A stretch of DNA of 64,000 nucleotides, taken from positions 372,001 through 436,000 of the forward strand of contig NZ_CP084628.1 in NCBI RefSeq assembly GCF_022878925.1, in the 5' to 3' direction. Position numbers and translations under genes: made by a program. Below the pieces are notes generated by a model. That model did not search any database. It worked only from the letters and a program-made list of their open reading frames with translations, and was not told where the DNA came from. Shown in pieces: positions 27,490-36,558 of this stretch (position 1 is the stretch's first letter; every line of letters starts with the position of its first letter). Origin of the DNA: Caballeronia sp. TF1N1 (GTDB lineage Bacteria > Pseudomonadota > Gammaproteobacteria > Burkholderiales > Burkholderiaceae).

Positions 27490-28770
27490 TCACAGTTGCG
27501 AATCGAGAAGCGCGGCCACGCGTTCGAGCACGCGTTCGCGCAAGGACCGATGTTGCCAGTCTTCCAGCGTGATGCGTTTGGCTCGGGTCACGTCGTCGTC
27601 GAAGATAGCGGTCTGCTGGGCCGCGAAGTCGCGGTCGTAGATGTTGAGATTGGCTTCGTCGTTGAGCTTGAAAGACCGGCTGTCGAAGTTGGTCGACCCG
27701 ACCGACACGAGATATTCGTCGACTACGATCAGCTTGCAGTGGAACATGGTCGGCTGATATTCGTACATCTCCACGCCCGCCGCGAGCAGGTCGCCCCAGC
27801 AGGCGCGCGAGGCTTCGCGCACGGTGTGTGTATCGATCCGCTTGCCCGGCGTGATGATACGCACGCGCACGCCGCGCTTCGCCGCTTCCACGATGGCGTT
27901 GATCGTCAGCTTGTCCGGCACGAAATACGCGCTCGACAGATGGATCGACGTCGTGGCGGCGGTGATCGCCATGAGATACATGAGTTGCATGTCGTCGCTG
28001 CCGCCCGAGGGCGATGAGCTGAACATGTGCGCGAGGCCGTCGCCCGCGGGCGCGATCTCGGGAAAGTAGTCGCCGCCGTGCAGCACGTTGCCCGTGGCCT
28101 TGACCCAATTGTCCATGAAGACCGCCTGCATCTGTCCCACCGCCGGGCCGGTTATCCTGAAGTGCGTGTCGCGCCAGTGCTTCTCGTCCTGAGCGTGTCC
28201 GGTCCATTCCTCGGCAATGCCGACGCCGCCCGTGTAGCCCGTATGACCGTCGATCACGAGCAACTTGCGGTGCGTACGGTCGTTCATGCGGCCAAGACCG
28301 GTCCAGTGCGGCTTGTGATACTGAATGACCTCCGCGCCCGCGTCCTTGAGCATCTGCAAGTAGCGCTTGTCCATCTTCGAGGAGCCGACCCAGTCGAGCA
28401 GCACGTGTACCGCGACGCCGGAGCGTGCTTTCTCGGCGAGCGCGGCGGCCACCTCTTCGCCTATCTTGCCCGACCAGTAGATGAACGTTTCGAAGGTAAT
28501 GGTTTTCTTCGCCCCGCGAATGCCCGCGAGCATAGACGGGAAAATCTGGTCGCCGTTGACGAGCATCTCGAAGCAGTTGCCATCGACGACGGGCGGGCCG
28601 AGCAACAGTCCCATCGAGCGGAGGAATTGCGGGTCGTCGCTCGCGTAGAGCCGCTCGATCTTGTGTTCGATCTTCTTTTCGCCGCTCGTCAGATTCGCGA
28701 TCAGCAGCACGATGACCACGGTCACGACGACGGTCAGGACAATCACAGCAATCAGGGCAAGCGCCGGCAT
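27490..28770 (-). CDS. cls: Cardiolipin synthase-like phospholipase D family protein
   Basis: 426 residues from the ATG at 28770, which begins directly with a membrane helix (ALALIAVIVLTVVVTVVIVLL). A GTG at 28809 is possible. Two HKD motifs are present: HRKLLVIDGHTGYTGG and HCKLIVVDEYLVSVGSTNF. They form the active site joining phospholipids to cardiolipin or related lipids. It lies between the DUF4410 gene (57 bases upstream) and the MHYT-GGDEF-EAL gene. Confidence 0.88.
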   Translation of the reverse strand: MPALALIAVIVLTVVVTVVIVLLIANLTSGEKKIEHKIERLYASDDPQFLRSMGLLLGPPVVDGNCFEMLVNGDQIFPSMLAGIRGAKKTITFETFIYWSGKIGEEVAAALAEKARSGVAVHVLLDWVGSSKMDKRYLQMLKDAGAEVIQYHKPHWTGLGRMNDRTHRKLLVIDGHTGYTGGVGIAEEWTGHAQDEKHWRDTHFRITGPAVGQMQAVFMDNWVKATGNVLHGGDYFPEIAPAGDGLAHMFSSSPSGGSDDMQLMYLMAITAATTSIHLSSAYFVPDKLTINAIVEAAKRGVRVRIITPGKRIDTHTVREASRACWGDLLAAGVEMYEYQPTMFHCKLIVVDEYLVSVGSTNFDSRSFKLNDEANLNIYDRDFAAQQTAIFDDDVTRAKRITLEDWQHRSLRERVLERVAALLDSQL

Positions 28771-28827
28771 GCGGGGGTCTCGGTGAAGGAACTGGCGTCC
28801 GGGACCCACAGTGTATTGGGTTTTTGT

Positions 28828-29580
28828 TCAACCGCTAACTGCCGTCCAGCCCGCTTCCCGGCTCACCTTGGCGATTTCCTTGGCGATGGCGTCGCCCAGG
28901 CGCTTTTCATCGGACGATACATCCGCGTGCTTCGTCTCCGATACCGCGTGCATGCCGCCCGATACCGCGAGCGAACTCGCCACATGGCCCGCCGCCACGC
29001 CGACGCCCGCCATTTCCGCGACGCCCGGTGCGTGGCCGCTGTCGCCCTTTGCATCGAACTGTTCGATGACTTGCGGCGCGCCGTGCGCCGGCTTGAAGAC
29101 GAGTTGCACGTTCGCGCCCACCTTGCTTTCGCCCGCGCCGAGTCCGATCAGGACGCGCCGGCGGCGATTGCCCGCATCGATCGTGCTGAAGTCGCCGACC
29201 ACGGCGAGCACGTTTTGATCGTCCGGCGGCGCGACGTCGGCGCGAATGGCGCGCAGACCCTGCGCTTGCAGCTTCGCGACGATTTCGTTGGCCACTTCCT
29301 CACGCGCGGCCGTGGCGTACTGCGCTTGCTGTGCGGCGGATGTATCGCCCGAGAACGCGCTGGAAAGCTTCGACGCGAGACCATGTTGATCGAGCTTGAC
29401 TTGGGACGCGTCGCTATCGAAAGCGTAGACGTAGATCACGTCGGGGCGTGCGACGGTCTGCGCGTTTGCGTTCGCACAACCGGCCATGAGCGCCGCTCCG
29501 GCAAACAGGCTTGCCACCGTCACGCGGCGAGCCAGCTTCAGCAGCGAGTGGTGCGAAGGGGTCTTGATCGAGTCGAACAT
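28828..29580 (-). CDS. DUF4410 lipoprotein
   Basis: 250 residues from the ATG at 29580 (AAGGTG upstream). A lipoprotein signal ends MAGC. The DUF4410 domain contains VIYVYAFDSDASQVKLD and GRNRRRRVLIGLGAGESKVG-type features (a basic stretch, then Gly-rich). The C-terminal part has a Gly/Ala-rich helix (AGVGVAAGHVASSLAV) that could insert in a membrane. The role of the family is unknown. Confidence 0.8.
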   Translation of the reverse strand: MFDSIKTPSHHSLLKLARRVTVASLFAGAALMAGCANANAQTVARPDVIYVYAFDSDASQVKLDQHGLASKLSSAFSGDTSAAQQAQYATAAREEVANEIVAKLQAQGLRAIRADVAPPDDQNVLAVVGDFSTIDAGNRRRRVLIGLGAGESKVGANVQLVFKPAHGAPQVIEQFDAKGDSGHAPGVAEMAGVGVAAGHVASSLAVSGGMHAVSETKHADVSSDEKRLGDAIAKEIAKVSREAGWTAVSG

Positions 29581-29904
29581 GATGTGCACCTTGTATGCCG
29601 GCCGCGCCGGAAAGCAAAAATTCGGGGATATCGGACCGTATAACCGCGATCCTGGCTGTGCGTGATACGGCGCTTGGGTTCACTCGTTACCGCGATGTCT
29701 GCGTCACGCTGGTCGCCACTATGGACGATGCCCGCCGCGTGCGCCATCGAGCATTTATGTCGCGAGGTTTCACGTCTTTCGCGGCCTTCGCGGCCCGCGC
29801 CGGCGCACCGCTTGTGCAGAGGTGCACCACTTCTGGTTACCATGACCGCCAGGCGTCGCGCGAAGTGGCGCGCCGCATCCACGAATCGTTTTCAAGGAGC
29901 GCAT

Positions 29905-30693
29905 ATGGACCTCAAGATCGCCGGCAAGCTGGCATTCGTATCCGGATCGACCAAGGGCATCGGGCACGCCATCGCGGTGGGACTCGCGCGCGAAGGCGTG
30001 CGGGTGATCCTCAATGGCCGCTCGCAGGCTTCCGTCGATGCCGCCCTCGCCAAGCTCAAGGGGCAGGCGCCGGGCGCACAGGCCGAGGGTTTCGCGGGCG
30101 ACGTATCGGATGCCGCTCAGGTCGCGGAACTCGTGAAGCGCTTCCCGAGTGTCGATATTCTCGTGAACAACATGGGCATCTTCGATCCCAAACCCTTCGA
30201 AGAAATTTCCGATGAAGAATGGCTGCGCTTCTTCAACGCCAACGTGATGTCGGGCGTGCGGCTTTCGCGCGCCTATCTGCCGAAGATGAAGGAGAAAAAC
30301 TGGGGCCGCGTGGTGTTCATCAGCAGCGAGAGCGGTATTCAGATTCCCGTCGAGATGATTCACTACGGGTTGACCAAGACCGCGCAGCTGGCGCTGTCGC
30401 GCGGTCTTGCCGAGACGTGTTCGGGCACGAACGTGACGGTCAATTCGGTCTTGCCCGGTCCGACGAGTTCGGAAGGCGTCACGGAATTCGCGGAGAAGCT
30501 CTCGGGCGGCAAGAGCCTGAAGGACTTCGAAAAGCAGTTCTTCGAGGAAGCCCGGCCGACCTCGATTCTCAAGCGCTTCATCACGCCCGAGGAGATTGCG
30601 AACACGGTCGTGTATGTGTGCTCGGAACTGTCTTCGGCGACCAACGGAGCGGCGGTTCGCGCGGATGGCGGCGTCGTGAAGTCGGCGTTTTAG
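29905..30693 (+). CDS. Short-chain dehydrogenase/reductase
   Basis: 262 residues. The NAD(P)-binding motif is SGSTKGIG near residues 14-21 (TGxxxGIG type with Ser for the first Thr). NNMG takes the place of NNAG. The catalytic Ser is in FISSESG and the Tyr-Lys pair in HYGLTKTA. The ATG at 29905 has AAGGAG 6 bases upstream. The substrate is unknown. Its stop overlaps the stop of the convergent UdgX gene by 3 bases. Confidence 0.93.
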   Translation: MDLKIAGKLAFVSGSTKGIGHAIAVGLAREGVRVILNGRSQASVDAALAKLKGQAPGAQAEGFAGDVSDAAQVAELVKRFPSVDILVNNMGIFDPKPFEEISDEEWLRFFNANVMSGVRLSRAYLPKMKEKNWGRVVFISSESGIQIPVEMIHYGLTKTAQLALSRGLAETCSGTNVTVNSVLPGPTSSEGVTEFAEKLSGGKSLKDFEKQFFEEARPTSILKRFITPEEIANTVVYVCSELSSATNGAAVRADGGVVKSAF

Positions 30694-32123
30694 CGCGACG
30701 CGTTCACTTCGGCGGCCTTTTTGAGCGCACTGACGATAGCCGCGACGGTTTTCTCGCGCGCGGCTTCGTCGTTCTGCCGCAGCGCATACGAAGGGTGATA
30801 CGTGGCGACGATGAACTTGTCGCCATACGGCACCACGCGGCCGATATGCGCCTGCAAGGTCGCCCGCTTGCCGAGCAAGGCAGTCAGCGCCGTGGCCCCG
30901 AGCGTGACGATCACGCGCGCGCCGGTCTCCTGAAGCTCCTTGTCGAGCCAGTACGAACACGCTTCGATTTCCTGCTGCCCGGGCGTCTTGTGCAAGCGCC
31001 GCTTGCCGCGCGGCTCCCATTTGAAATGCTTGACCGCATTCGTGAGATAGACCTGCTCGCGCGGAAGCTGCGCGCGGCGCATGGCGTCGTCCAGTAACTG
31101 CCCTGCCGGGCCGACGAATGGTTCGCCCTTCAAATCTTCCTGATCGCCCGGTTGCTCGCCGAGCAGCATGATGCGCGCGTCGGCCGGGCCGCTGCCGGGT
31201 ACGGCTTGCGTCGCGTGCTTCCACAGCGAACAGCGGCGGCATTCATCGAGCGATGTAGGCGCGTCGCGTTCGGGTTGCGCGGCGTCGGCTTCGACCTGCA
31301 CCGCCTTGCCGCCGAGTGCGCCGACGCTGCGCGCCTGGCCGACACGCCGCGCGCCGCCGCGCGCATCGCTCACGAGCTTGGGAATGAGCGCGCCTTCGGG
31401 CAAACCTTTCCAGAACCGCACCGGCATATGCTGTTCGAGCGCGTTCTCGTTCAACCGCGCCGGGTTGAAGATGCTTCGGTAGTAGGTCATCCAGAGCGCC
31501 TCGGCGGCGTCGGCGGTGTCGTTCGCGTGATCGGCGGCGAGCGCGCGGCGGCGCTCGAGTTGCAGGCGCTCGCCGTTGAAGAGCGCGGCGCCATCGGGCG
31601 TGGTGATGAGCCACGACGAGCGTCCCATGCGCGCCGCGAAGTGTTCGGCGGCCCAAGCGAGCACGTCGTGATCCGGCTCGTACCATGCGACGTACTCGGG
31701 TGCGCCGAGTGCCTCGTCGCGCTGCCGGAAACGCACGTAGGCGATCATGTCGTGCTGCGCGCGCCGCACGGCCTTGGCCATCTTGTAAAGCCGCGCGCCG
31801 TCTTCATCCGCGGGAGATGCCACCGAACGGTCGCCATGCGTCCAGCGCCATAGCACGAGATAGAGGAAGCTCCAGCGGCGTTCGTCGCGAAAGCAGGCTG
31901 CGTCTTTCAGCAACGCCGCCAGTTCCTTCGAAACCCGGATCTGTGCGGGCTTCACCTCGGAAGCGGCGGCGTCTTCAACGACGTCGCCGAACAGGGCAGG
32001 CGCTTGCGCCGCGCCTTCGGCCGTGCGCCATTCGATCGATTCGGGCGCGCGCTCTTTTGCCAGCGCGATGAGCGCCGCGCTCCGCCAGGAGTCGAAGTCG
32101 TCGTCTATCTCGATGACGTGCAT
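30690..32123 (-). CDS. udgX: DUF4130 - UdgX fusion, uracil-DNA-binding repair protein
   Basis: 477 residues. Residues 1-255 form a DUF4130 domain and residues about 285-470 a UdgX-type uracil-DNA glycosylase domain. Visible motifs are CRRCSLWKHA (iron-sulfur ligands), GEQPGDQED (motif A), KRRLHKTPG with His378, and HPSYALR (motif B). The KRR-x-H loop is the UdgX signature; in the mycobacterial enzyme this His forms a covalent bond with DNA at uracil sites. It lies 7 bases after the radical-SAM gene and probably shares its SOS promoter. Confidence 0.92.
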   Translation of the reverse strand: MHVIEIDDDFDSWRSAALIALAKERAPESIEWRTAEGAAQAPALFGDVVEDAAASEVKPAQIRVSKELAALLKDAACFRDERRWSFLYLVLWRWTHGDRSVASPADEDGARLYKMAKAVRRAQHDMIAYVRFRQRDEALGAPEYVAWYEPDHDVLAWAAEHFAARMGRSSWLITTPDGAALFNGERLQLERRRALAADHANDTADAAEALWMTYYRSIFNPARLNENALEQHMPVRFWKGLPEGALIPKLVSDARGGARRVGQARSVGALGGKAVQVEADAAQPERDAPTSLDECRRCSLWKHATQAVPGSGPADARIMLLGEQPGDQEDLKGEPFVGPAGQLLDDAMRRAQLPREQVYLTNAVKHFKWEPRGKRRLHKTPGQQEIEACSYWLDKELQETGARVIVTLGATALTALLGKRATLQAHIGRVVPYGDKFIVATYHPSYALRQNDEAAREKTVAAIVSALKKAAEVNASR

Positions 32124-32130
32124 GATCCGC

Positions 32131-33342
32131 TCAGATGAGCGACAACTGCACGGGCTCGGTCGCGAGCGAACGCCGCAACTGCTCCGTCGAAGCCTCGCGC
32201 AACGGCGGCCGATAATCGTCCGTCACGATGAACGGTTTCACCTTGTCCATTGCGCAACGCAGCCGCGCGACATCGTGATACCGCACGCGCCGAGAACGGC
32301 GCAACTCGACGATACGCTTGGCATTGCGCATGCCGATGCCCGGCACTCGCGAGATCATGCGCACGGGCGCGGCGTTCAGATCCACCGGAAAGCGTTCGCG
32401 ATGCGACAGCGCCCAGGCGAGCTTAGGATCGATATCGAGCGAGAGGTTACCGGCCGTTCCGAGCAATTCCTGCGCTTCGAAGCCGTAGCCGCGCATCAGA
32501 AAATCCGCCTGATACAGCCGATGCTCGCGCAACAATGGCGGCGCCTGCGACGGCACACCCGACGGGCTGTCGGGGATCGGGCTGAAGGCCGAGTAATAGA
32601 CGCGCTTGAGCTGATAAGAACCGTACAGCGTTTCCGCCGTGCCGAGGATAGTGCGGTCATCGGTCTCGTCCGCGCCAACGATCATCTGCGTGCTTTGCCC
32701 GGCGGGCGCGAAACGCGGCGCGCGCGGCTCCGCTTCCGACTCTTCGCGCGCCACGCGAATGTTGCCCATCGCGAGCTTGATGGTGCGGCCGCTCTTCTCC
32801 GGCGCAAGCCGTTCGAGGCTGATTTCGGTCGGCAGCTCGATGTTGACGCTCAAGCGGTCCGCATAACGCCCCGCCAGTTCGATGAGTTCCGGGTCGGCAT
32901 CCGGTATGGTCTTCAGATGGATATAGCCGCGAAAGCGATGCTTTTCACGCAGCGATCGCGCCACTTGCACGAGCTGATCCATCGTGTAGTTCGACGAACG
33001 GATCACGCCTGAACTGAGAAACAAGCCGTCGATGTAATTGCGGCGATAAAAGTCCAGCGTGAGCTTGACGACTTCGTCCGGCGTGAAGCGGGCGCGCGGC
33101 ACGTTACTCGACCGGCGGTTGATGCAGTAGCGGCAATCGTAGAGACAAAAGTTGGTCAGCAAAATCTTGAGCAGCGACACACAGCGGCCGTCCGGCGTGA
33201 AGCTATGGCAAATGCCCGAGCCCGTGCTCGCGCCGAGCCCGTCGATGCCGCGCGATTCCCGTTTCGGCGCGCCGCCGCTGGCGCACGACGCGTCGTACTT
33301 GGCGGCGTCAGCAAGAATTTCGAGCTTTTCGGACAGATCCAT
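32131..33342 (-). CDS. Radical-SAM protein of the UdgX-linked DNA repair family
   Basis: 403 residues. The radical-SAM cluster motif is CxxxCxxC (C66, C70, C73, in FCLYDCRYC). The C-terminal part holds a helix-hairpin-helix-like stretch (SRVPGIGMRNAKRIVELR), consistent with DNA binding. The family is known as the putative DNA modification/repair radical-SAM protein that is encoded beside DUF4130 or UdgX genes. Its reaction is unknown. The ATG at 33342 lies 14 bases after a LexA box. Confidence 0.92.
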   Translation of the reverse strand: MDLSEKLEILADAAKYDASCASGGAPKRESRGIDGLGASTGSGICHSFTPDGRCVSLLKILLTNFCLYDCRYCINRRSSNVPRARFTPDEVVKLTLDFYRRNYIDGLFLSSGVIRSSNYTMDQLVQVARSLREKHRFRGYIHLKTIPDADPELIELAGRYADRLSVNIELPTEISLERLAPEKSGRTIKLAMGNIRVAREESEAEPRAPRFAPAGQSTQMIVGADETDDRTILGTAETLYGSYQLKRVYYSAFSPIPDSPSGVPSQAPPLLREHRLYQADFLMRGYGFEAQELLGTAGNLSLDIDPKLAWALSHRERFPVDLNAAPVRMISRVPGIGMRNAKRIVELRRSRRVRYHDVARLRCAMDKVKPFIVTDDYRPPLREASTEQLRRSLATEPVQLSLI

Positions 33343-33355
33343 CTTGGCTTTTATA

Positions 33356-33371
33356 CTGTATATACGTACAG
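33356..33371 (-). promoter_or_regulatory. LexA/SOS box of the radical-SAM-udgX operon
   Basis: CTGTATATACGTACAG matches the LexA consensus CTGT-N8-ACAG with both half-sites perfect and an AT-rich alternating core. It sits just before the radical-SAM start, where bound LexA would block transcription of both genes. Confidence 0.88.
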
Positions 33372-33418
33372 TATTCTATGTGTGTGGGTAGCGGAAAGCA
33401 ATCGACCGTTTTGGCGGC

Positions 33419-33778
33419 TTATTTGAGAGGATCATGGCCCCAGTTCATCAGCGAATAGCGCCAGTGCGAGTGCTCGACGTCACTCGGTCGTTGCGCGAGG
33501 TGTCGCTTGATATAGCCGACCACTTTGCGCATATGCGCGTAGTCGTCATCGCTCAGGTCGGCCTTCTTCTTGCCGAGTATGTCGATAATGTGCCGCCCCG
33601 ACTTGTGTCCCACGGACTCGCTGTTGCCGTCTTTCTGGCCAACTTCGCGGGATTGATCCGTCGCGAGCCACTTTTCTATCTGGTGCGGCGTCATGTTCAC
33701 GAGGTCCTTGAAAGCTCCGTAGATTTGGGCTTCATCTTCGTCCGCAGGGTGTCCATGCTGCGCGTGTCGAGTGGTCAT
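33419..33778 (-). CDS. DUF3140 protein
   Basis: 119 residues, hydrophilic. It contains KDLVNMTPHQIEKWLATDQS, SGRHIIDILGKKKADLSDDD and MRKVVGYIKRHLAQRP, the usual run of DUF3140 proteins, and ends SLMNWGHDPLK. Members look like DNA- or nucleic-acid-associated helix bundles, without proven function. It is divergent from the small gene at 33882. Confidence 0.88.
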   Translation of the reverse strand: MTTRHAQHGHPADEDEAQIYGAFKDLVNMTPHQIEKWLATDQSREVGQKDGNSESVGHKSGRHIIDILGKKKADLSDDDYAHMRKVVGYIKRHLAQRPSDVEHSHWRYSLMNWGHDPLK

Positions 33779-33881
33779 GAGCGTTCATCCGTTAAGTTTC
33801 TCGTCACGAAAGAGCAAGCCTTGCACCCGGCAAGACGCCGCAAGCGTGCTAGCCTTTGTCCACTCACCTACGGAGAAATCA

Positions 33882-34103
33882 ATGCGCTTTGATTACCGGT
33901 CCTTTCACATCGACTGCACCGCGCCACACGACGAAGACGGGAATTACCAGGCTCACGCGCGAATTACGCGCGCCTCGGAAGACGACACCGCGCATGTGGA
34001 AGTTTTCGATTCAGGCGATCTCGACTCCTTCCAGAGCCAGGCGGATGCGCTGCATTGCGCGCGCTCGTGGGCTATCGAGTGGTGTGACGAAGTGCTTGCC
34101 TAA
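33882..34103 (+). CDS. Conserved-looking small acidic protein
   Basis: 73 residues (MRFDYRSFHIDCTAPHDEDG...). It is acidic with several His and Cys, without a signal peptide or membrane segment. GGAGAA lies 5 bases before the ATG. It resembles short stress-response-like proteins common in Burkholderia, but I can name no family. The reading upstream to 33771 overlaps the divergent gene and is rejected. Confidence 0.7.
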   Translation: MRFDYRSFHIDCTAPHDEDGNYQAHARITRASEDDTAHVEVFDSGDLDSFQSQADALHCARSWAIEWCDEVLA

Positions 34104-34247
34104 CCGCTAACCCGGTGTTCTTTCTTTCAGACGTCGACGGCTGAAAGCTGCTCGCTCGCAACGCGGCACGCCGATTGCGGTATGTAAGCAGCGACGTCGC
34201 TCCGGACACGAGGCGGCGCGCATCGAAATTCCACTCGGGAGGACATC

Positions 34248-34565
34248 ATGAAGATTGCACAAAAAAGCTTGCTGGTATCGGCGCTGGTTCTGAGCTTGTC
34301 GGGCGCGGCATTCGCGCAGGGCGCGGGCGGCGGAGCAGGCGGCGGTGGCGGCACGGCAGGCGGTAATGGCGCGGGTCAAGGTGGCACGGGCATGAGCACA
34401 CCGAACGCAAACGGCACGACGGGTTCGACCTCGGGCGCCACCGGTGGCGACACTTCCGGTTCGAACAGCAGCGGCTCGCACAAGATGGGCAAGATGAAAA
34501 AGGGCAGCTCGGGCATGTCGAACAACGGCATGTCGAACAACAGCACTGGCGGCCAGTCCAACTAA
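34248..34565 (+). CDS. Small exported Gly/Ser-rich protein
   Basis: 105 residues. A signal peptide (cleavage after AFA) is followed by a Gly-rich stretch, a Ser/Thr/Gly stretch, a short basic block (HKMGKMKKGSSG) and Met/Asn/Ser repeats (MSNNGMSNNS). GGGAGGA lies upstream and a terminator follows. No function can be given; it could be a periplasmic or surface low-complexity protein. Confidence 0.75.
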   Translation: MKIAQKSLLVSALVLSLSGAAFAQGAGGGAGGGGGTAGGNGAGQGGTGMSTPNANGTTGSTSGATGGDTSGSNSSGSHKMGKMKKGSSGMSNNGMSNNSTGGQSN

Positions 34566-34583
34566 GTCGTCAACAGTTGAAAG

Positions 34584-34612
34584 CGCCCGGGCCTTGGTCC
34601 GGGCGTTTTCGT
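34584..34612 (+). terminator. Rho-independent terminator
   Basis: CGCCCGG (34585-34591) and CCGGGCG (34600-34606) with an 8-base loop, then TTTTCGTTTG. It ends the small Gly/Ser-rich gene, and on the minus strand could also receive the aldose-epimerase transcript. Confidence 0.85.
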
Positions 34613-34635
34613 TTGTTCTTCAGCGAATCGATGAA

Positions 34636-35586
34636 TCAGCGCACGTTGGTCGTGAGCGAAAACGATGCCGTGATCGACTCACCGGCCTGCAGCACGCCTC
34701 CTCCCTTCAGCGCTGGCTCGACGTTCAAATTGACCCAGTCCGCGACATTGCTCACCGGCTCCACGCAAAGCAGTGAAGGAAACACGGCCGGCGCATAGAT
34801 CACCATGAAGTCCAGCGGTGCATCGGCGTTCAGCGTGACCGAGCGGCCTTCGTTCGGCCAATCGATTGTCGCCGTGTGCTTCCAACCCGTGAAGTGGTTA
34901 TCCAGATCGAAGCCGTTTGCAGACATGCCTTGCGTCGAAGTCAGTGCATCGACGCTAGCATGCGGACCGGCGTGCAGCGGCAGCGGATCGGGACTTGCAT
35001 GCCACATCGAATCGACATTTGCGTGAACGAAAGTCGCTTCGGTGCGCGGAAAGTACGGGTGATGTCCCATGCCGAAGGGCATCGCTCTTGGCGAGAGATT
35101 GCGCATCGTGATCGTCACATGGAGCGCATGTGCGTCGAGCGTGATGCGCTGTTCGGCTTCGTAAGCGAACGGCCAGTGATGCGCGGCTTCTTGCGAAGGC
35201 TCGTGCCGCAAACTCAACGTCGCCTGCGCCTCCGATAACGCGCTCACTTGCCACGGCAGCCGCCACGCATTGCCATGCAGCGCGTGCGCAAAACCGTTGC
35301 CGTCGCCGGACAGATCGATCTCCACGCCATCGAAGGCAAAGCGCGCATCGCGAATGCGGTTGCAATACGGCAGCAACGGAAAACTGCCCATGCCGAGCGG
35401 ATTCCTTGCAGCGAGCGCATCCGGCGTGGCGGGCCGCAGCCAGTGAACCACGCCGTCATCGCGCGTTTCAAAGAACGCCGCTATCGCGCCGCCGATATGC
35501 GGAGCGAGCACAACACGCCGCGCGCCATGACGCAGTTCGACGAGCGCTTCATTCCCGCGAGCGTTGGAGTCTAGAGCGGCGTTCAA
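34636..35586 (-). CDS. Aldose-1-epimerase (galactose mutarotase family)
   Basis: 316 residues if started at the TTG at 35586, which overlaps the upstream stop (TTGA). No ATG is available near the conserved N-terminus. Family marks: NPLGMGSFPLLPYCNRIRDA (substrate-binding region), HALHGNAWRLPW (catalytic His), MGHHPYFPR and the C-terminal ALKGGGVLQAGES. It interconverts alpha and beta anomers of aldoses such as galactose or arabinose. It follows the dioxygenase in a LacI-linked sugar locus. Confidence 0.88.
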   Translation of the reverse strand: MNAALDSNARGNEALVELRHGARRVVLAPHIGGAIAAFFETRDDGVVHWLRPATPDALAARNPLGMGSFPLLPYCNRIRDARFAFDGVEIDLSGDGNGFAHALHGNAWRLPWQVSALSEAQATLSLRHEPSQEAAHHWPFAYEAEQRITLDAHALHVTITMRNLSPRAMPFGMGHHPYFPRTEATFVHANVDSMWHASPDPLPLHAGPHASVDALTSTQGMSANGFDLDNHFTGWKHTATIDWPNEGRSVTLNADAPLDFMVIYAPAVFPSLLCVEPVSNVADWVNLNVEPALKGGGVLQAGESITASFSLTTNVR

Positions 35587-36368
35587 TATGCAAACTGCCG
35601 GTAGCTTTCGTCGAAGGTGCGCGCCGTGCTTTCGACTTGCGGGTTGTAACGCAGCAAACGCTTCGCGCGAGCGGGCAAGCTGGCGAAGACATCGCGCGGC
35701 ACGTCGATCCGCACTTCGGGCCGGAAATACCACGCCCGGCTGTAGCCGACCACGACCATAGGCCGGGGCGCACCGGAAAGATTCGGTGTGCCGCGATGCA
35801 AGCCGCGTACATCGCGAATCATCACGTCGCCAACTCGCATTGGCACGCGTTCGGCGGGGAAGCGGCCATCGGCGAGACCGGCGAGCGCTTCTTCGCGCGA
35901 CATGCGATGCGTGCCGCGCGTGGTTTCGAGCGGACCGTTGCTGTCGTCGACATCGACGAGCGGAAAGTTCACCGCAAGCTGGAACGAAGGCGTTTCCGGC
36001 GCATCGTCGAAGAGCGCGGGCGTATCGCGATGCCAGTCTTGAAAGTCCGAACCGCGCACGGGCGTATCAGTTGCGAGCTGGCACATGACCGGATCGGCGC
36101 CGGCCACGCGCTCGACGATGGCCACGATGTCCTCGTCGCAAAAAATCGATGGATCGGCAAATGCGCCTTCGAAGGGCAAGGTCACGTAATAGCGGCCTGG
36201 CCCGCGGTTTCCGTCCGCTGCTTCTCTATGCGGCGCGAGCAAAGGCATGAACGCATCGCGCCAGGCTTCGATGGTTGCGCGTGGAAAGTGTGCCCGCAAC
36301 AAAACGAAGCCATCTCGTTCGAAGTCCTGCGCGAGCGCATCTCTTGCGCTCTCGTCGTATCGGCCCAT
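35583..36368 (-). CDS. Phytanoyl-CoA dioxygenase-like Fe(II)/2-oxoglutarate enzyme
   Basis: 261 residues. The iron-binding set is HRD (WHRDTPALFDD) with a distal His in GLHRGTPNLSG, and an Arg downstream for 2-oxoglutarate. The family oxidises many small molecules. Divergent from lacI and coupled with the epimerase, it may process a sugar or sugar derivative taken up by the nearby transporter. That link is inference. Confidence 0.85.
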   Translation of the reverse strand: MGRYDESARDALAQDFERDGFVLLRAHFPRATIEAWRDAFMPLLAPHREAADGNRGPGRYYVTLPFEGAFADPSIFCDEDIVAIVERVAGADPVMCQLATDTPVRGSDFQDWHRDTPALFDDAPETPSFQLAVNFPLVDVDDSNGPLETTRGTHRMSREEALAGLADGRFPAERVPMRVGDVMIRDVRGLHRGTPNLSGAPRPMVVVGYSRAWYFRPEVRIDVPRDVFASLPARAKRLLRYNPQVESTARTFDESYRQFAY

Positions 36369-36504
36369 GCGTGTCGTCTCCTTGTTTTATGTTTGCCGAA
36401 GTGAAGCCAAGAATGGCATGGGCGTAATCCGTCCGTCAATATTATTAGTAATCTTCCACGCAAAACCAGTGAAAACCCCGAGCGGCATTTCGCGGAATCA
36501 TCAT

Positions 36505-36515
36505 TAATATTAGCG
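36505..36515. promoter_or_regulatory. Candidate LacI operator before lacI
   Basis: TAATATTAGCG, with the palindromic core TAATATTA, in the divergent region between the dioxygenase and lacI genes. The same 11 bases recur at 37635-37645 before the transporter. A related AT-rich stretch (CAATATTATTAGTAAT) lies at 36437-36452. Confidence 0.45.
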
Positions 36516-36558
36516 GCACGCTCACGGATGAATCGCCGCCGTTACGACGGCGCGCCAG

